This document shows positions 31,415 to 39,418 of a stretch of DNA of 41,375 nucleotides, in pieces; the first letter of the stretch is position 1; the number at the start of each line of letters is the position of its first letter. Location of the stretch: positions 1 through 41,375 of the forward strand of contig CANJRI010000018.1 in the NCBI GenBank assembly GCA_947476555.1, written 5' to 3'. The position numbers were made by a program, and so were the translations under genes. Below the pieces are notes generated by a model that saw nothing but the letters and a program-made list of their open reading frames with translations, searched no databases and was not told where the DNA came from. Source of the stretch: Caulobacteraceae bacterium. Lineage in GTDB: Bacteria > Pseudomonadota > Alphaproteobacteria > Caulobacterales > Caulobacteraceae.

Positions 31415-32815
31415 ATGGTCCTCCCTACCCGGTTCTCGCGCCTTGCGGCCGTCGTCGGCCTTGCGGCCGGCGTCGCGTTCGCGCCGGGAATCGCTGCCGC
31501 CTGCGGGCCGGGCGCGAGTCTCATCCGCGACACCGAGATCGAAGAGATCCTCCACAAGGACACCGCGCCGATCCTCACGGCGGCGGGCATGAATCCGGAA
31601 AACATCGAGATCATTCTGTTCGGCGGCAAGGACCTCAACGCCTGCGCCGGCGGCCGCATGATGGGGGTCTACACCGGCTTGATCATGGAATCGAAAAGCC
31701 CCAATGAGCTTCAAGGGGTTATGGGCCACGAAGTCGGTCACCTGGCCTCCGGCCACAGCGCCCGCTCGGGCGATATGAACCGGGCCGGCATGAAACCCTT
31801 CCTGCTGACCATGGGCCTTGGCGTCCTGGCCGCCCTCGCCGGGTCTCCCGACGGGGCCGCCGCCCTGGTGGGCAGCGCCGGCTACTTCGGGGCCCTTGGG
31901 GCCATGGGCTACAGCCGCGAGCAGGAAAGCCGCGCCGACCAGGCCGGGGCGACGCTGCTTGAGAAGGCGGGCATCTCCGGCCGTGGCCTGGCCGAGTTCT
32001 TCGACAACTTCCGCTACCAGGAGGTGTTCGACGAGGCCCGTCGCTACGCCTATTTCCGCAGCCACCCGATCTCCTCGGACCGGATCGAGGCCCTGCGCCA
32101 TCGGGTCGAGGCCTTGCCGAGCTATGGCAAGATCGACACTCCGGAGGCCCTGGCCGAGCACGAGATCATGAAGGCCAAGCTCACCGGCTTCATGAGCCCG
32201 CAGACTGCGGTGGTGAAGTACGAGGAGAAGGACACCAGCTACCCGGCCCGCTACGCCCGGGCCATCGCCTATTACCAGCTCAAGGAGCCGGACAAGGCGC
32301 TCCGGTTGGTCGACGCCCTGGTCAAGGACTACCCCGACAACCCCTACCTCTGGGAGCTCAAGGGCCAGATCCTGTTCGAGTTCGGACGCACCAAGGACTC
32401 CGAGGAGCCGCTGCGCAAGTCGGTCGCCCTGAAGCCGGAGGCCCCCCTGCTGCGCGTGCTGTTGGCCCAGACCCTGGTCGCCCAGGAGGACAAGGCCAAG
32501 CTCGAGGAAGGCGTGGTCGAGCTGAAGAAGGCCATCACCCAGGAAGAAGACAACGCCTCGGCCTGGCGCCTGCTGGCGGAGGCCTACAACCGGCAGGGCC
32601 TGGACGGACAGGCCCGGCTGGCGACCGCGGAATACAACTTCTATGTCGGCGACACCCGCCAGGCCCGCGTGTTCGCCATGCGCGCCCGCGAGAAGCTGGA
32701 CAAGAACACCCCCGAATGGCGACGGGCCACCGATATCGTCCTGGTCTCCGAACCGAGCCGCGAGGACCTGCGCGACCTGACGCGGGAAGGCTCCATCGGC
32801 GGGCGCGCGCGCTGA
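31415..32815 (+). CDS. periplasmic M48 metalloprotease with TPR domain (BepA/YfgC-like)
   Basis: A 466-residue exported protease. A signal peptide (about 1-26, ending GIAAA) is followed by an M48 domain with the HEVGH zinc motif (His105, Glu106, His109) and the third ligand in SREQESRADQAG. From about residue 270 the protein consists of TPR-like helical repeats (ARAIAYYQLKEPDKALRLV and later copies). This layout matches BepA, which assists or degrades outer-membrane proteins such as LptD. The ATG at 31415 is preferred to a TTG two codons earlier; AGGAAGAG lies directly upstream. It is 47 bp after rne and 26 bp before the DsbA-like gene. Confidence 0.92.
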   Translation: MVLPTRFSRLAAVVGLAAGVAFAPGIAAACGPGASLIRDTEIEEILHKDTAPILTAAGMNPENIEIILFGGKDLNACAGGRMMGVYTGLIMESKSPNELQGVMGHEVGHLASGHSARSGDMNRAGMKPFLLTMGLGVLAALAGSPDGAAALVGSAGYFGALGAMGYSREQESRADQAGATLLEKAGISGRGLAEFFDNFRYQEVFDEARRYAYFRSHPISSDRIEALRHRVEALPSYGKIDTPEALAEHEIMKAKLTGFMSPQTAVVKYEEKDTSYPARYARAIAYYQLKEPDKALRLVDALVKDYPDNPYLWELKGQILFEFGRTKDSEEPLRKSVALKPEAPLLRVLLAQTLVAQEDKAKLEEGVVELKKAITQEEDNASAWRLLAEAYNRQGLDGQARLATAEYNFYVGDTRQARVFAMRAREKLDKNTPEWRRATDIVLVSEPSREDLRDLTREGSIGGRAR

Positions 32816-32841
32816 ACCCTGACTGTCACCGAAGAAGCCCG

Positions 32842-33600
32842 ATGAACCGCACCCTAGCCCTCGTCCCGGCGCTTGCCGCCGCCCTGATGCTGTCCGGCTG
32901 CGACAAGGTGGTCGACGCCACCCTGGGCGCCGGCGTGAAGGACTACCTCCTGCGCCACCCGGAGGTGCTGCGCGACGTGTCCCAGGCCCTGGCGCAGAAG
33001 GAGATGGCCGAGGGCGAGAAGACGGCCGCCGTCGAGCATCAGGAGACGCTGAAGGCGCTTGCCAGGCTCCGCAGCCAGATCGAGCGGGATCCCCGCGATT
33101 TCGTCCTGAACCCCGCCGGCCGGATCACGGTGGTGGAGTTCTTCGACTACAAGTGCGGCTACTGCAAGTTGATCGCCCCGGAGATCCTCCAACTGGCGGC
33201 CGACAATCCCGACGTGCGGGTGGTGCTCAAGGAATTCCCGATCTTCGGCGAAGTCTCCGACACCGCCGCCAAGCTCGCCCTGACCCCGCAGGCCAAGGCC
33301 AAGGGCCTGCAGTTCTACAACGCCCTGATGGCCGAGGAGGCGCTCGACGAGGCCGGCCTGGACCGCATCATGCGCGAGCTCGGCATCGACCCGCAGGAAG
33401 CGCGCAGGTCGGCGGCCTCGCCTGAGGTGGAGAAGCACATCGCCGATGTGCGCGGCCTGGCCCAGGCGCTGAACCTGAAAGGCACCCCCGCCTTCGTGGT
33501 CGGCAACGACTACGTCAACAGCGCCGACATGGAATGGGTGAAGGGCGCCATCGCCAACGCCCGGACGACCGCCGGGGGCCGCCCCGCGTCCAAGGGCTAG
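32842..33600 (+). CDS. DsbA-family thiol oxidoreductase, predicted lipoprotein
   Basis: A 252-residue envelope protein of the DsbA/thioredoxin fold. A lipoprotein signal with lipobox LSGC places acylated Cys20; Asp at +2 would favour inner-membrane retention by the E. coli rule. An N-terminal helical segment resembling the ScsC/Com1 oligomerisation region (about 30-80) precedes the thioredoxin domain. The active site is CGYC (Cys105, Cys108) in [10 protein letters not shown], and the cis-proline loop is GTPAFV. It may oxidise or isomerise disulfides of exported proteins. Its TAG overlaps the thiG TAG on the other strand in a shared CTAG. Confidence 0.92.
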   Translation: MNRTLALVPALAAALMLSGCDKVVDATLGAGVKDYLLRHPEVLRDVSQALAQKEMAEGEKTAAVEHQETLKALARLRSQIERDPRDFVLNPAGRITVVEFFDYKCGYCKLIAPEILQLAADNPDVRVVLKEFPIFGEVSDTAAKLALTPQAKAKGLQFYNALMAEEALDEAGLDRIMRELGIDPQEARRSAASPEVEKHIADVRGLAQALNLKGTPAFVVGNDYVNSADMEWVKGAIANARTTAGGRPASKG

Positions 33601-34385
33601 ATCAGCCCGGACAAGGGCGACGAAGGGTCGGCGTACATCCGCTTGCCCATGCGGCCGGCCAGATAGGCCTCCCGGCCGGCGATCACCGCGTGCTTCATGG
33701 CGCGCGCCATGCGGATCGGGTCCTTGGCCTCGGCGATGGCGGTGTTCATGAGCACCGCGTCACAGCCCAGCTCCATGGAAAGCACCGCGTCCGAGGCCGT
33801 GCCGACGCCGGCGTCCACCAGCACGGGCACGCCGGCCTGCTCGATGATCAGGCCGAGGTTCAGGACGTTCTGGATTCCCCGCCCCGAGCCGATCGGGGCC
33901 GCGGCCGGCATGATCGCGGCGGCGCCCGCGTCCTCCAGCTTCTGGGCGTAGACCGGGTCGTCCGAGCAGTAGACCATCACCGAGAAGCCATCGGACACCA
34001 GCAGCTTCAGCGCGCGGAGCGTCTCCTCCATGTCCGGCAGCAGGTGCTTGGTGTTGGACAGCACCTCCAGCTTCACCAGGTCCCAGCCGCCGGCCTCCCG
34101 GGCCAGGCGCAGGGTGCGCACCGCCTCCTCCCCCGTGTAGCAGCCGGCGGTGTTGGGCAGGAAGGTGAAGCGGTCGGGCTTTACGTGGTCCACCAGCATC
34201 GGCTGGGAAGGATCGGAGAGGTTCACCCGGCGCAGCGCCACGGTGACGATCTCGGCGCCGGAGGCTTCGGCGGCCGCGGCGTTCTGGGCGTAGTCCTTGT
34301 ACTTGCCGGTGCCGATGATCAGCCGCGAGCGGAATGTGCGGCCGGCGACGGTCCAGACATCCTGGTCGGCCTGTGCTCCGTCCAT
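33597..34385 (-). CDS. thiG: thiazole synthase
   Basis: A 262-residue enzyme that forms the thiazole phosphate ring of thiamine from deoxyxylulose phosphate, dehydroglycine and ThiS-thiocarboxylate. Typical motifs are [14 protein letters not shown], the Schiff-base lysine in [31 protein letters not shown], and [13 protein letters not shown]. The ATG at 34385 lies one base after the thiS stop; upstream in-frame starts would run inside thiS and are rejected. No thiamine riboswitch was recognised in the 61-bp gap before thiS. Confidence 0.96.
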   Translation of the reverse strand: MDGAQADQDVWTVAGRTFRSRLIIGTGKYKDYAQNAAAAEASGAEIVTVALRRVNLSDPSQPMLVDHVKPDRFTFLPNTAGCYTGEEAVRTLRLAREAGGWDLVKLEVLSNTKHLLPDMEETLRALKLLVSDGFSVMVYCSDDPVYAQKLEDAGAAAIMPAAAPIGSGRGIQNVLNLGLIIEQAGVPVLVDAGVGTASDAVLSMELGCDAVLMNTAIAEAKDPIRMARAMKHAVIAGREAYLAGRMGKRMYADPSSPLSGLI

Positions 34386-34386
34386 C

Positions 34387-34587
34387 TCACCCGCCTCCGA
34401 TAAAGTGCACGATCTCGATCCGGTCGCCCTCGGCGAGGGCCGTGCGGTCATAGGCCGACCGGGGCACGATCTCCAGATTCCGCTCCACCGCGACCTTGCG
34501 TGGATCGAGCCCCAGGGCGCTCACCAGGCCGGCCACGCTGGCCCCCTCGCCGAAGCTCCGCTGCTCGCCATTGACGGTCAGATGCAT
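34387..34587 (-). CDS. thiS: sulfur carrier protein ThiS
   Basis: A 66-residue ubiquitin-like sulfur carrier. It begins [12 protein letters not shown] and ends in IVHFIGGG, the C-terminal di-glycine that is adenylated and converted to a thiocarboxylate for thiazole synthesis. Its position directly before thiG fits. It is divergent from aroQ. Confidence 0.94.
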   Translation of the reverse strand: MHLTVNGEQRSFGEGASVAGLVSALGLDPRKVAVERNLEIVPRSAYDRTALAEGDRIEIVHFIGGG

Positions 34588-34648
34588 GGCTTGCTTGTGA
34601 CCCGGCGCCCCGCCCGTTACAAGACGCCGGAATCGACGGCGGAGCCGA

Positions 34649-35086
34649 ATGCCGAAACCGATCTATGTGCTGAGCGGCCCGAACCTCAATCTCCTCGGGA
34701 CCCGCGAGCCGGAAATCTATGGCCGTGACACCCTGGAGGACGTCCGTAAGCGCTGCGAGGCGCGCGCCACGTCCCTGGGCTATGAGATCGTGTTCCGCCA
34801 GTCCAACCACGAGGGCGAGCTGGTGGACTGGATCCAGGAGGCGCGCGAGAAGGCCAGCGCCCTGGTCATCAATCCCGCCGCCTACGGCCACACCTCGGTC
34901 GCCCTGCTGGACGCCCTGAAGGCGGTCGGCGTGCCGGTGGTGGAATGCCATCTGTCGAACCCCGCCGCCCGCGAGGCGTTCCGTCACCATAGCTATGTGT
35001 CGCTCGCCGCCACCGGCCTGGTCTCGGGCTTCGGCGCGGCGAGCTATGAACTGGCCGTCGAGGCCGCCGCGGGCCTGGCCCGCTAG
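34649..35086 (+). CDS. aroQ: type II 3-dehydroquinate dehydratase
   Basis: A 145-residue enzyme of the shikimate pathway that dehydrates 3-dehydroquinate; the active form is a dodecamer. Visible motifs are [16 protein letters not shown] with the catalytic tyrosine, [13 protein letters not shown], the substrate-binding [13 protein letters not shown], and ECHLSNP. GGAG precedes the ATG at close spacing. It is followed by accB and accC, a common alphaproteobacterial order. Confidence 0.96.
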   Translation: MPKPIYVLSGPNLNLLGTREPEIYGRDTLEDVRKRCEARATSLGYEIVFRQSNHEGELVDWIQEAREKASALVINPAAYGHTSVALLDALKAVGVPVVECHLSNPAAREAFRHHSYVSLAATGLVSGFGAASYELAVEAAAGLAR

Positions 35087-35117
35087 TCAAGTTTCCAGGA
35101 AGACAAGGGACTCAACC

Positions 35118-35603
35118 ATGGCCAGCAGTCCAAAGGCTCCCGCCGACCCGATCGATGCGCGCCTGGTGCGCAGACTGGCCGACATCCTGACGGAGACCGG
35201 CCTGTCGGAGATCGAGGTCGAGCATTCCGGCCTCAAGATCCGGGTCGCCAAGACCCTGACGGCGGCGCCGATGATGCAGTTCGCCGCCCCGGCTCCCGTC
35301 GCCCACACCGTCGCCGCGCCCGCCGCTCCGGCCGCCGCCGCCCCCGACGCCGCGCCCGCGTTGGCCAAGGGCGATGTGCTGAAGTCGCCGATGGTCGGCA
35401 CCATCTACCTCCAGGCCGAGCCCGGCTCCGACCCGTTCGTGAAGGTCGGCGACACCGTCGCCGCCGGCCAGACCCTGTTCATCGTCGAGGCGATGAAGAC
35501 CATGAACCCGATCCCCGCCCCCAAGGCCGGGAAGATTGTGCAGATCCTGGTGGCCGACACCCAGCCCGTCGAATTTGGCGAACCGCTCGCCGTCATCGAG
35601 TAG
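35118..35603 (+). CDS. accB: biotin carboxyl carrier protein of acetyl-CoA carboxylase
   Basis: A 161-residue carrier subunit. A helical N-terminal region (1-50) and an Ala/Pro linker (about 55-85) lead to the biotinyl domain, with the biotin lysine Lys127 in EAMKTMN. It shuttles carboxyl-biotin from AccC to the AccAD transferase in the first step of fatty acid synthesis. The ATG at 35118 gives the expected start [13 protein letters not shown]; upstream in-frame sequence lies within aroQ. It lies 4 bp before accC. Confidence 0.95.
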   Translation: MASSPKAPADPIDARLVRRLADILTETGLSEIEVEHSGLKIRVAKTLTAAPMMQFAAPAPVAHTVAAPAAPAAAAPDAAPALAKGDVLKSPMVGTIYLQAEPGSDPFVKVGDTVAAGQTLFIVEAMKTMNPIPAPKAGKIVQILVADTQPVEFGEPLAVIE

Positions 35604-35607
35604 GGCC

Positions 35608-36954
35608 ATGTTCGATAAGATCCTCATCGCCAATCGCGGCGAGATCGCGCTCCGGGTCCACCGCGCGTGCAAGGAAATGGGCATTGCCACCGTGGCCGTG
35701 CACTCCGAGGCCGACAGCGGCGCCATGTGGGTGCGATTGGCCGACGAGAGCGTCTGCATCGGCCCGGCCCCGGCCGCCAAGAGCTACCTCAACATCCCCT
35801 CGATCATCGCCGCGGCGGAGATCACCGGGGCTCAGGCGATCCATCCAGGCTACGGATTTCTTTCGGAAAACGCCCGCTTCGCCGAGATCGTCCAGGCGCA
35901 CGGCTTCACCTTCATCGGGCCCAACCCCGAGCACATCAAGATGATGGGCGACAAGATCACCGCCAAGCAGGCGGTGAAGGCCGCCGGCATCCCGGTGGTG
36001 CCTGGTTCCGACGGCGCGGTGACCACCGAGGCCGAGGCCCTGAAGGCCGCCAAGGCCATCGGCTTCCCGGTTCTGATCAAGGCCGCCGCGGGCGGCGGCG
36101 GGCGCGGCATGAAGGTCGCCAACACCCAGGAGGACCTGCTCGAAGCCGTGCAGACCGCCCGTTCGGAGGCCAAGGCGGCCTTCGGCGACGACGCCGTCTA
36201 CATGGAGCGCTATCTCCAGACGCCGCGGCACATCGAGCTGCAGGTGGTGGCCGACAGCTTCGGCAACGTCTGCCACCTTGGCGAACGCGACTGCTCCCTG
36301 CAGCGCCGCCACCAGAAGGTGCTGGAGGAGGCCCCCTCCCCGATCATCGACGCCGCCGCCCGCGCCAAGATCGGCAAGGTGGTGGTCGATGCGGTGAAGG
36401 CCATCGGCTACCTCGGCGTCGGCACCATCGAGTTCCTGTACGAGAACGGCGAGTTCTTCTTCATCGAGATGAACACCCGCCTGCAGGTGGAGCATCCCGT
36501 CACCGAGGCGATCACGGGCATCGACCTGGTCCGCGAGCAGATCCGCATCGCCGCCGGCCTGCCGCTGTCCTTCAAGCAAGAGGACGTGGTGTTCGAGGGC
36601 CACGCCATCGAGTGCCGGATCAACGCGGAGAACCCCAAGACCTTCGCCCCCTCACCGGGTCTGGTCACGGACTTCCACGCCCCAGGCGGCCTGGGCGTGC
36701 GCATGGATAGCGCCCTCTACGCCGGCTATTCGATCCCGCCCTACTACGACAGCCTGATCGGCAAGCTCATCGTCCACGGCCGCGACCGGGAAGAGTGCAT
36801 CGCGCGCCTGCAGCGCTGCCTGGCGGAGGTGGTGGTGGCCGGCATCGACACCAACATCCCCCTGTTCCAGGAGCTGATGGTCAACCCGGACATCCGCCGG
36901 GGCGACTACAACATCCACTGGCTGGAAAAGTGGATGAAGGCCAACGCCGGCTAA
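35608..36954 (+). CDS. accC: biotin carboxylase subunit of acetyl-CoA carboxylase
   Basis: A 448-residue ATP-grasp enzyme that carboxylates biotin on AccB. It begins [17 protein letters not shown]. Motifs are [13 protein letters not shown] (ATP-binding glycine loop), [16 protein letters not shown] and [14 protein letters not shown] (metal and active site). Length is typical. Four bases separate it from accB, and a strong hairpin follows the stop. Confidence 0.97.
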   Translation: MFDKILIANRGEIALRVHRACKEMGIATVAVHSEADSGAMWVRLADESVCIGPAPAAKSYLNIPSIIAAAEITGAQAIHPGYGFLSENARFAEIVQAHGFTFIGPNPEHIKMMGDKITAKQAVKAAGIPVVPGSDGAVTTEAEALKAAKAIGFPVLIKAAAGGGGRGMKVANTQEDLLEAVQTARSEAKAAFGDDAVYMERYLQTPRHIELQVVADSFGNVCHLGERDCSLQRRHQKVLEEAPSPIIDAAARAKIGKVVVDAVKAIGYLGVGTIEFLYENGEFFFIEMNTRLQVEHPVTEAITGIDLVREQIRIAAGLPLSFKQEDVVFEGHAIECRINAENPKTFAPSPGLVTDFHAPGGLGVRMDSALYAGYSIPPYYDSLIGKLIVHGRDREECIARLQRCLAEVVVAGIDTNIPLFQELMVNPDIRRGDYNIHWLEKWMKANAG

Positions 36955-36959
36955 GCAAA

Positions 36960-36982
36960 AGGCCGCCCCGATGGGGCGGCCT
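36960..36982 (-). terminator. terminator hairpin between accC and the convergent peroxiredoxin gene
   Basis: A perfect 10-bp stem AGGCCGCCCC/GGGGCGGCCT (36960-36969 with 36973-36982) has a three-base loop GAT. On the minus strand TTTTGC follows, fitting termination of the peroxiredoxin transcript. It may also act on accC. Confidence 0.7.
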
Positions 36983-37008
36983 CGCTCGTCCGGACTGCTG
37001 GAAAATCC

Positions 37009-37569
37009 CTAGTTCTTGTCTTGATAGGCCTTCACCGCGCCCAGGGTCTGGGCGACGTGCTCCTGGGGCTTGGATTCGGTGTAGGCGTGCAGCACCTGGC
37101 CATTGGGGGCCAGGACGTAGCTGGTGCGGGTCGAGATCGCGCCGGTGGCCAGGGCGCTCGGCGCGGTGAGTTCGCGGCTCGCCTCATACTGCTTGGCGAT
37201 CTTGGCGCCCGGGTCGGCCAGCAGGGGGAACTTGCCCGCGCAGTACTGGGTGTCCTTGGAATATTCGGCGATGCGGTCGACGTTGCCGGCGGTGATGCCC
37301 ACCAGGGTGGCCTTCTGCGCCTTGTACTGCTCGGCGGCGTCGGAGAACATCTTGGTTTCGATGTTGCACCCGCCCGTGTAGGCGGCCGGGAAGAAGTACA
37401 TGACCACCGGGCCCTTCTTCAGGGCGTCGGACAGCTTGAACTTGTGGGCCGTGCCGGCGGTATAGGCGTCGGTGGTGAAGTCCGGAGCCTTGGTTCCCGG
37501 CTTGAGGTCGGCGAAGGCGGGCGTGGCCAGGGCCGCGACGACGGCGACGATCGGAATGAAGCGCATCAT
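37009..37569 (-). CDS. exported peroxiredoxin (AhpC/TSA family)
   Basis: A 186-residue peroxiredoxin with an N-terminal signal peptide (about 1-20, TPAFA), so it acts in the periplasm. The thioredoxin-like fold begins at [11 protein letters not shown]. The peroxidatic cysteine is Cys68 in [14 protein letters not shown], and Cys110 in [14 protein letters not shown] is a likely resolving cysteine. The start at 37569 is one of two adjacent ATGs; GGGGAG lies six bases upstream. It is divergent from aat by 77 bp. The sequence is Bcp-like, and export is unusual for that group. Confidence 0.88.
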   Translation of the reverse strand: MMRFIPIVAVVAALATPAFADLKPGTKAPDFTTDAYTAGTAHKFKLSDALKKGPVVMYFFPAAYTGGCNIETKMFSDAAEQYKAQKATLVGITAGNVDRIAEYSKDTQYCAGKFPLLADPGAKIAKQYEASRELTAPSALATGAISTRTSYVLAPNGQVLHAYTESKPQEHVAQTLGAVKAYQDKN

Positions 37570-37646
37570 GGTTGTTCTCCCCAAATCCGGGGCAGGATAT
37601 TCCGCTCAACCCTTTCATGCAAAGCCGATCGTTCGAAACTGAACCA

Positions 37647-38300
37647 ATGTCGGACTTCGACGTCGAAACCCTGCTCGAGTGCTACGCCAGCGGCCTGTTC
37701 CCGATGGCCGACGCGCGCGAGGATGCGGCGATCTTCCTGATCGACCCGGAGCGCCGCGGCGTGATCCCGCTGGACGCCTTCCACGTGCCCCGGCGCCTGG
37801 CGCGCACCGTGCGCGCGGAGCCCTATGAAGTGCGGGTCGACACCGCCTTCCGCGAGGTGGTTCTCGCCTGCTCGGCGGCCGGGCCGGGCCGGATGCAGAC
37901 CTGGATCAACCGCCCGATCGAAGCCCTCTACGGCCGGCTCCATGACCTGGGCGTCGCCCATAGCGTGGAGTGCTGGCAGGCAGGGACGCTGGTCGGCGGC
38001 CTCTATGGCGTCTCGCTGCGCGGGGCCTTCTTCGGTGAAAGCATGTTCTCCCGGCGCAGGGACGCCTCGAAGGTGGCCTTGGTGCACCTAGTGGCGAGGC
38101 TGATCGCCGGGGGCTACGCCCTGCTCGACGCGCAGTTCATGACCGAGCATCTGGAACAGTTCGGAGCCGAGGAGATCGCGCGGCGGGAATATCATCGGCG
38201 CCTGACGCTGGCGCTGGAGGTGGAGGCCGAGTTTCAGCGCGCCGGAGCGGCGGGCCTGGCCGGCGAGGCCGCCCTGCAGCTGATCACCCAGGCGTCGTAG
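37647..38300 (+). CDS. aat: leucyl/phenylalanyl-tRNA-protein transferase
   Basis: A 217-residue enzyme that adds Leu or Phe to proteins with N-terminal Arg or Lys, sending them to ClpAP through the N-end rule. Family motifs are [11 protein letters not shown], the [19 protein letters not shown] block and [17 protein letters not shown]. The ATG at 37647 is preferred over a start 25 codons upstream, because homologues begin at this point. Its last 67 bases overlap the convergent DUF2155 gene. Confidence 0.94.
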   Translation: MSDFDVETLLECYASGLFPMADAREDAAIFLIDPERRGVIPLDAFHVPRRLARTVRAEPYEVRVDTAFREVVLACSAAGPGRMQTWINRPIEALYGRLHDLGVAHSVECWQAGTLVGGLYGVSLRGAFFGESMFSRRRDASKVALVHLVARLIAGGYALLDAQFMTEHLEQFGAEEIARREYHRRLTLALEVEAEFQRAGAAGLAGEAALQLITQAS

Positions 38301-38836
38301 GTCGCGTGCCCCATGGGGTGCAGGCCCGGCGAAGATGCGTACATCCAGCCGCGGAACGCCTCGCGGGCCGGCGGCGTGGCCCTCCCCGGCTGAGCCCGGG
38401 GCTGGGAGTCGATGGACAGATAGGCCACCGAATCGTCGATCGCCTCGTCGGGCGCCGAGCGTTCGCAAGCCCGCACCGTGAAGATCAGGCCTTTCCAACG
38501 CACCGGCCGGCCCACGGCCGCCTCGAAGCGCAGGGTCTCGGCGGTCACCTTGTCCAGGGCCTGGATCACGGCGATGTCGTAGCGGGTGCGGCGGGTGGGG
38601 TCCTCGACCCGCTTCTCGGTGACCTGGGCCTGGGGCGGGGCGGCGGGCGCGACCTCCTCCTTCGTCACCGGGGGGGCGATCGTCGGCTCCGGGGCCGGAA
38701 CGTCGATGGGCGGCGGCGCCTCCGCGACCGGCGCGACCGGCGCCGGCGGCGCGGTCGGAGCCTGCGGTTGGGCGGCGAGGCTTCCCGCCGTCAGGGCGAG
38801 GGCCAGACCCCAGATTGCGCGAGAAGCACGGGCCAC
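38234..38836 (-). CDS. exported DUF2155 domain protein
   Basis: A 200-residue protein of unknown function. It starts with GTG at 38836, two bases after the upstream stop, and has a signal peptide ([14 protein letters not shown]). A long Pro/Ala-rich segment (about 25-70) is followed by a DUF2155-like domain: [34 protein letters not shown] and [13 protein letters not shown] with YDAWVISC. It is commonly found beside NDUFA12 and aat in alphaproteobacteria. Its 3' end overlaps aat by 67 bases on the opposite strand, so the final 20 or so residues may be a recent extension. Confidence 0.85.
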   Translation of the reverse strand: MARASRAIWGLALALTAGSLAAQPQAPTAPPAPVAPVAEAPPPIDVPAPEPTIAPPVTKEEVAPAAPPQAQVTEKRVEDPTRRTRYDIAVIQALDKVTAETLRFEAAVGRPVRWKGLIFTVRACERSAPDEAIDDSVAYLSIDSQPRAQPGRATPPAREAFRGWMYASSPGLHPMGHATYDAWVISCRAASPARPAAPAR

Positions 38837-38838
38837 GG

Positions 38839-39240
38839 TCAGTCGGGCTTCCAGGCCTCGTAGTCGCCGGTCGCCCGCTGGCGCTCGCCACCACGGCCCA
38901 GCGAGCCCTGCGGCTTGTAGGCGTGGACGGTGCCGGTGAGGTTTGGCCGGTGATCCTTCTCCCAGGACCGGCGGGGCAGCGGCTCCCGGGTCGGCGGCTC
39001 GTCGAAGGTGTAGTGCAGCCAGCCATGCCAGTCGGGCGAGACCTTCGAGGCCTCGGCGTAGCCGTTGAAGATCACCCAGCGGCGCTTGTGGGTCCCATAG
39101 GAGCACTTGTTGTCGCGCGCTTCGTAATAGCTGTTGCCCAGCTCGTCCTTGCCGACGAAGACGCCGCGCTTGGCGATGGTGAAGCGCACGCCGGGCGTGG
39201 CGCCGTTCCACCAGGTGAAGAGGCTCTTGAGGAAGGACAC
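38839..39240 (-). CDS. NADH:ubiquinone oxidoreductase accessory subunit, NDUFA12 family
   Basis: A 133-residue accessory subunit of alphaproteobacterial complex I (17.2 kDa, B17.2/NDUFA12 family), peripherally attached to the matrix-arm equivalent. Family motifs are VGKDELGNSYYEAR, RRWVIFNGYAEASKV and WHGWLHYTFDEPP. The start is GTG at 39240 (VSFLKSLFTWWNG), as longer in-frame versions lack family resemblance. It is co-directional with the DUF2155 gene. No other complex I gene is in the window, which is normal for this subunit. Confidence 0.93.
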   Translation of the reverse strand: MSFLKSLFTWWNGATPGVRFTIAKRGVFVGKDELGNSYYEARDNKCSYGTHKRRWVIFNGYAEASKVSPDWHGWLHYTFDEPPTREPLPRRSWEKDHRPNLTGTVHAYKPQGSLGRGGERQRATGDYEAWKPD

Positions 39241-39323
39241 GGGCGCTGAGAATCCACTGTCGGGAGGGGTTGGTCGGCGCGGACTATAGGCGGGCGCCCC
39301 TGGAGCGTCCAGTTTCCGCCGCG

Positions 39324-39371
39324 CGACAATATGTTGGGGATGAACCGCCCTGAAACCCCAACATCTATTGC
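39324..39371 (+). promoter_or_regulatory. pair of NrdR-box-like palindromes upstream of the NrdJ-like gene
   Basis: Box 1 (39324-39339) is CGACAATATGTTGGGG and box 2 (39356-39371) is CCCCAACATCTATTGC. Against the NrdR consensus as I recall it (ACACWATATYTWGTGT), each matches 11 of 16 positions, with box 1 matching 10 of 11 across the core. The boxes are 32 bp apart start to start, with a 16-bp gap, about three helical turns, the spacing known for NrdR operator pairs. They lie 48-95 bases before the ATG at 39419 and 84-131 before the divergent NDUFA12 start. Confidence 0.5.
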
Positions 39372-39418
39372 GACCCTCCATCGACGACGCCTAGGCTTCC
39401 CGGACAGGGGAGTCGTCG

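Noticed and set aside
34588..34648. Possible TPP riboswitch before thiS
   Set aside because: The gap is only 61 bp and contains no CUGAGA-type thi-box core on the minus strand.
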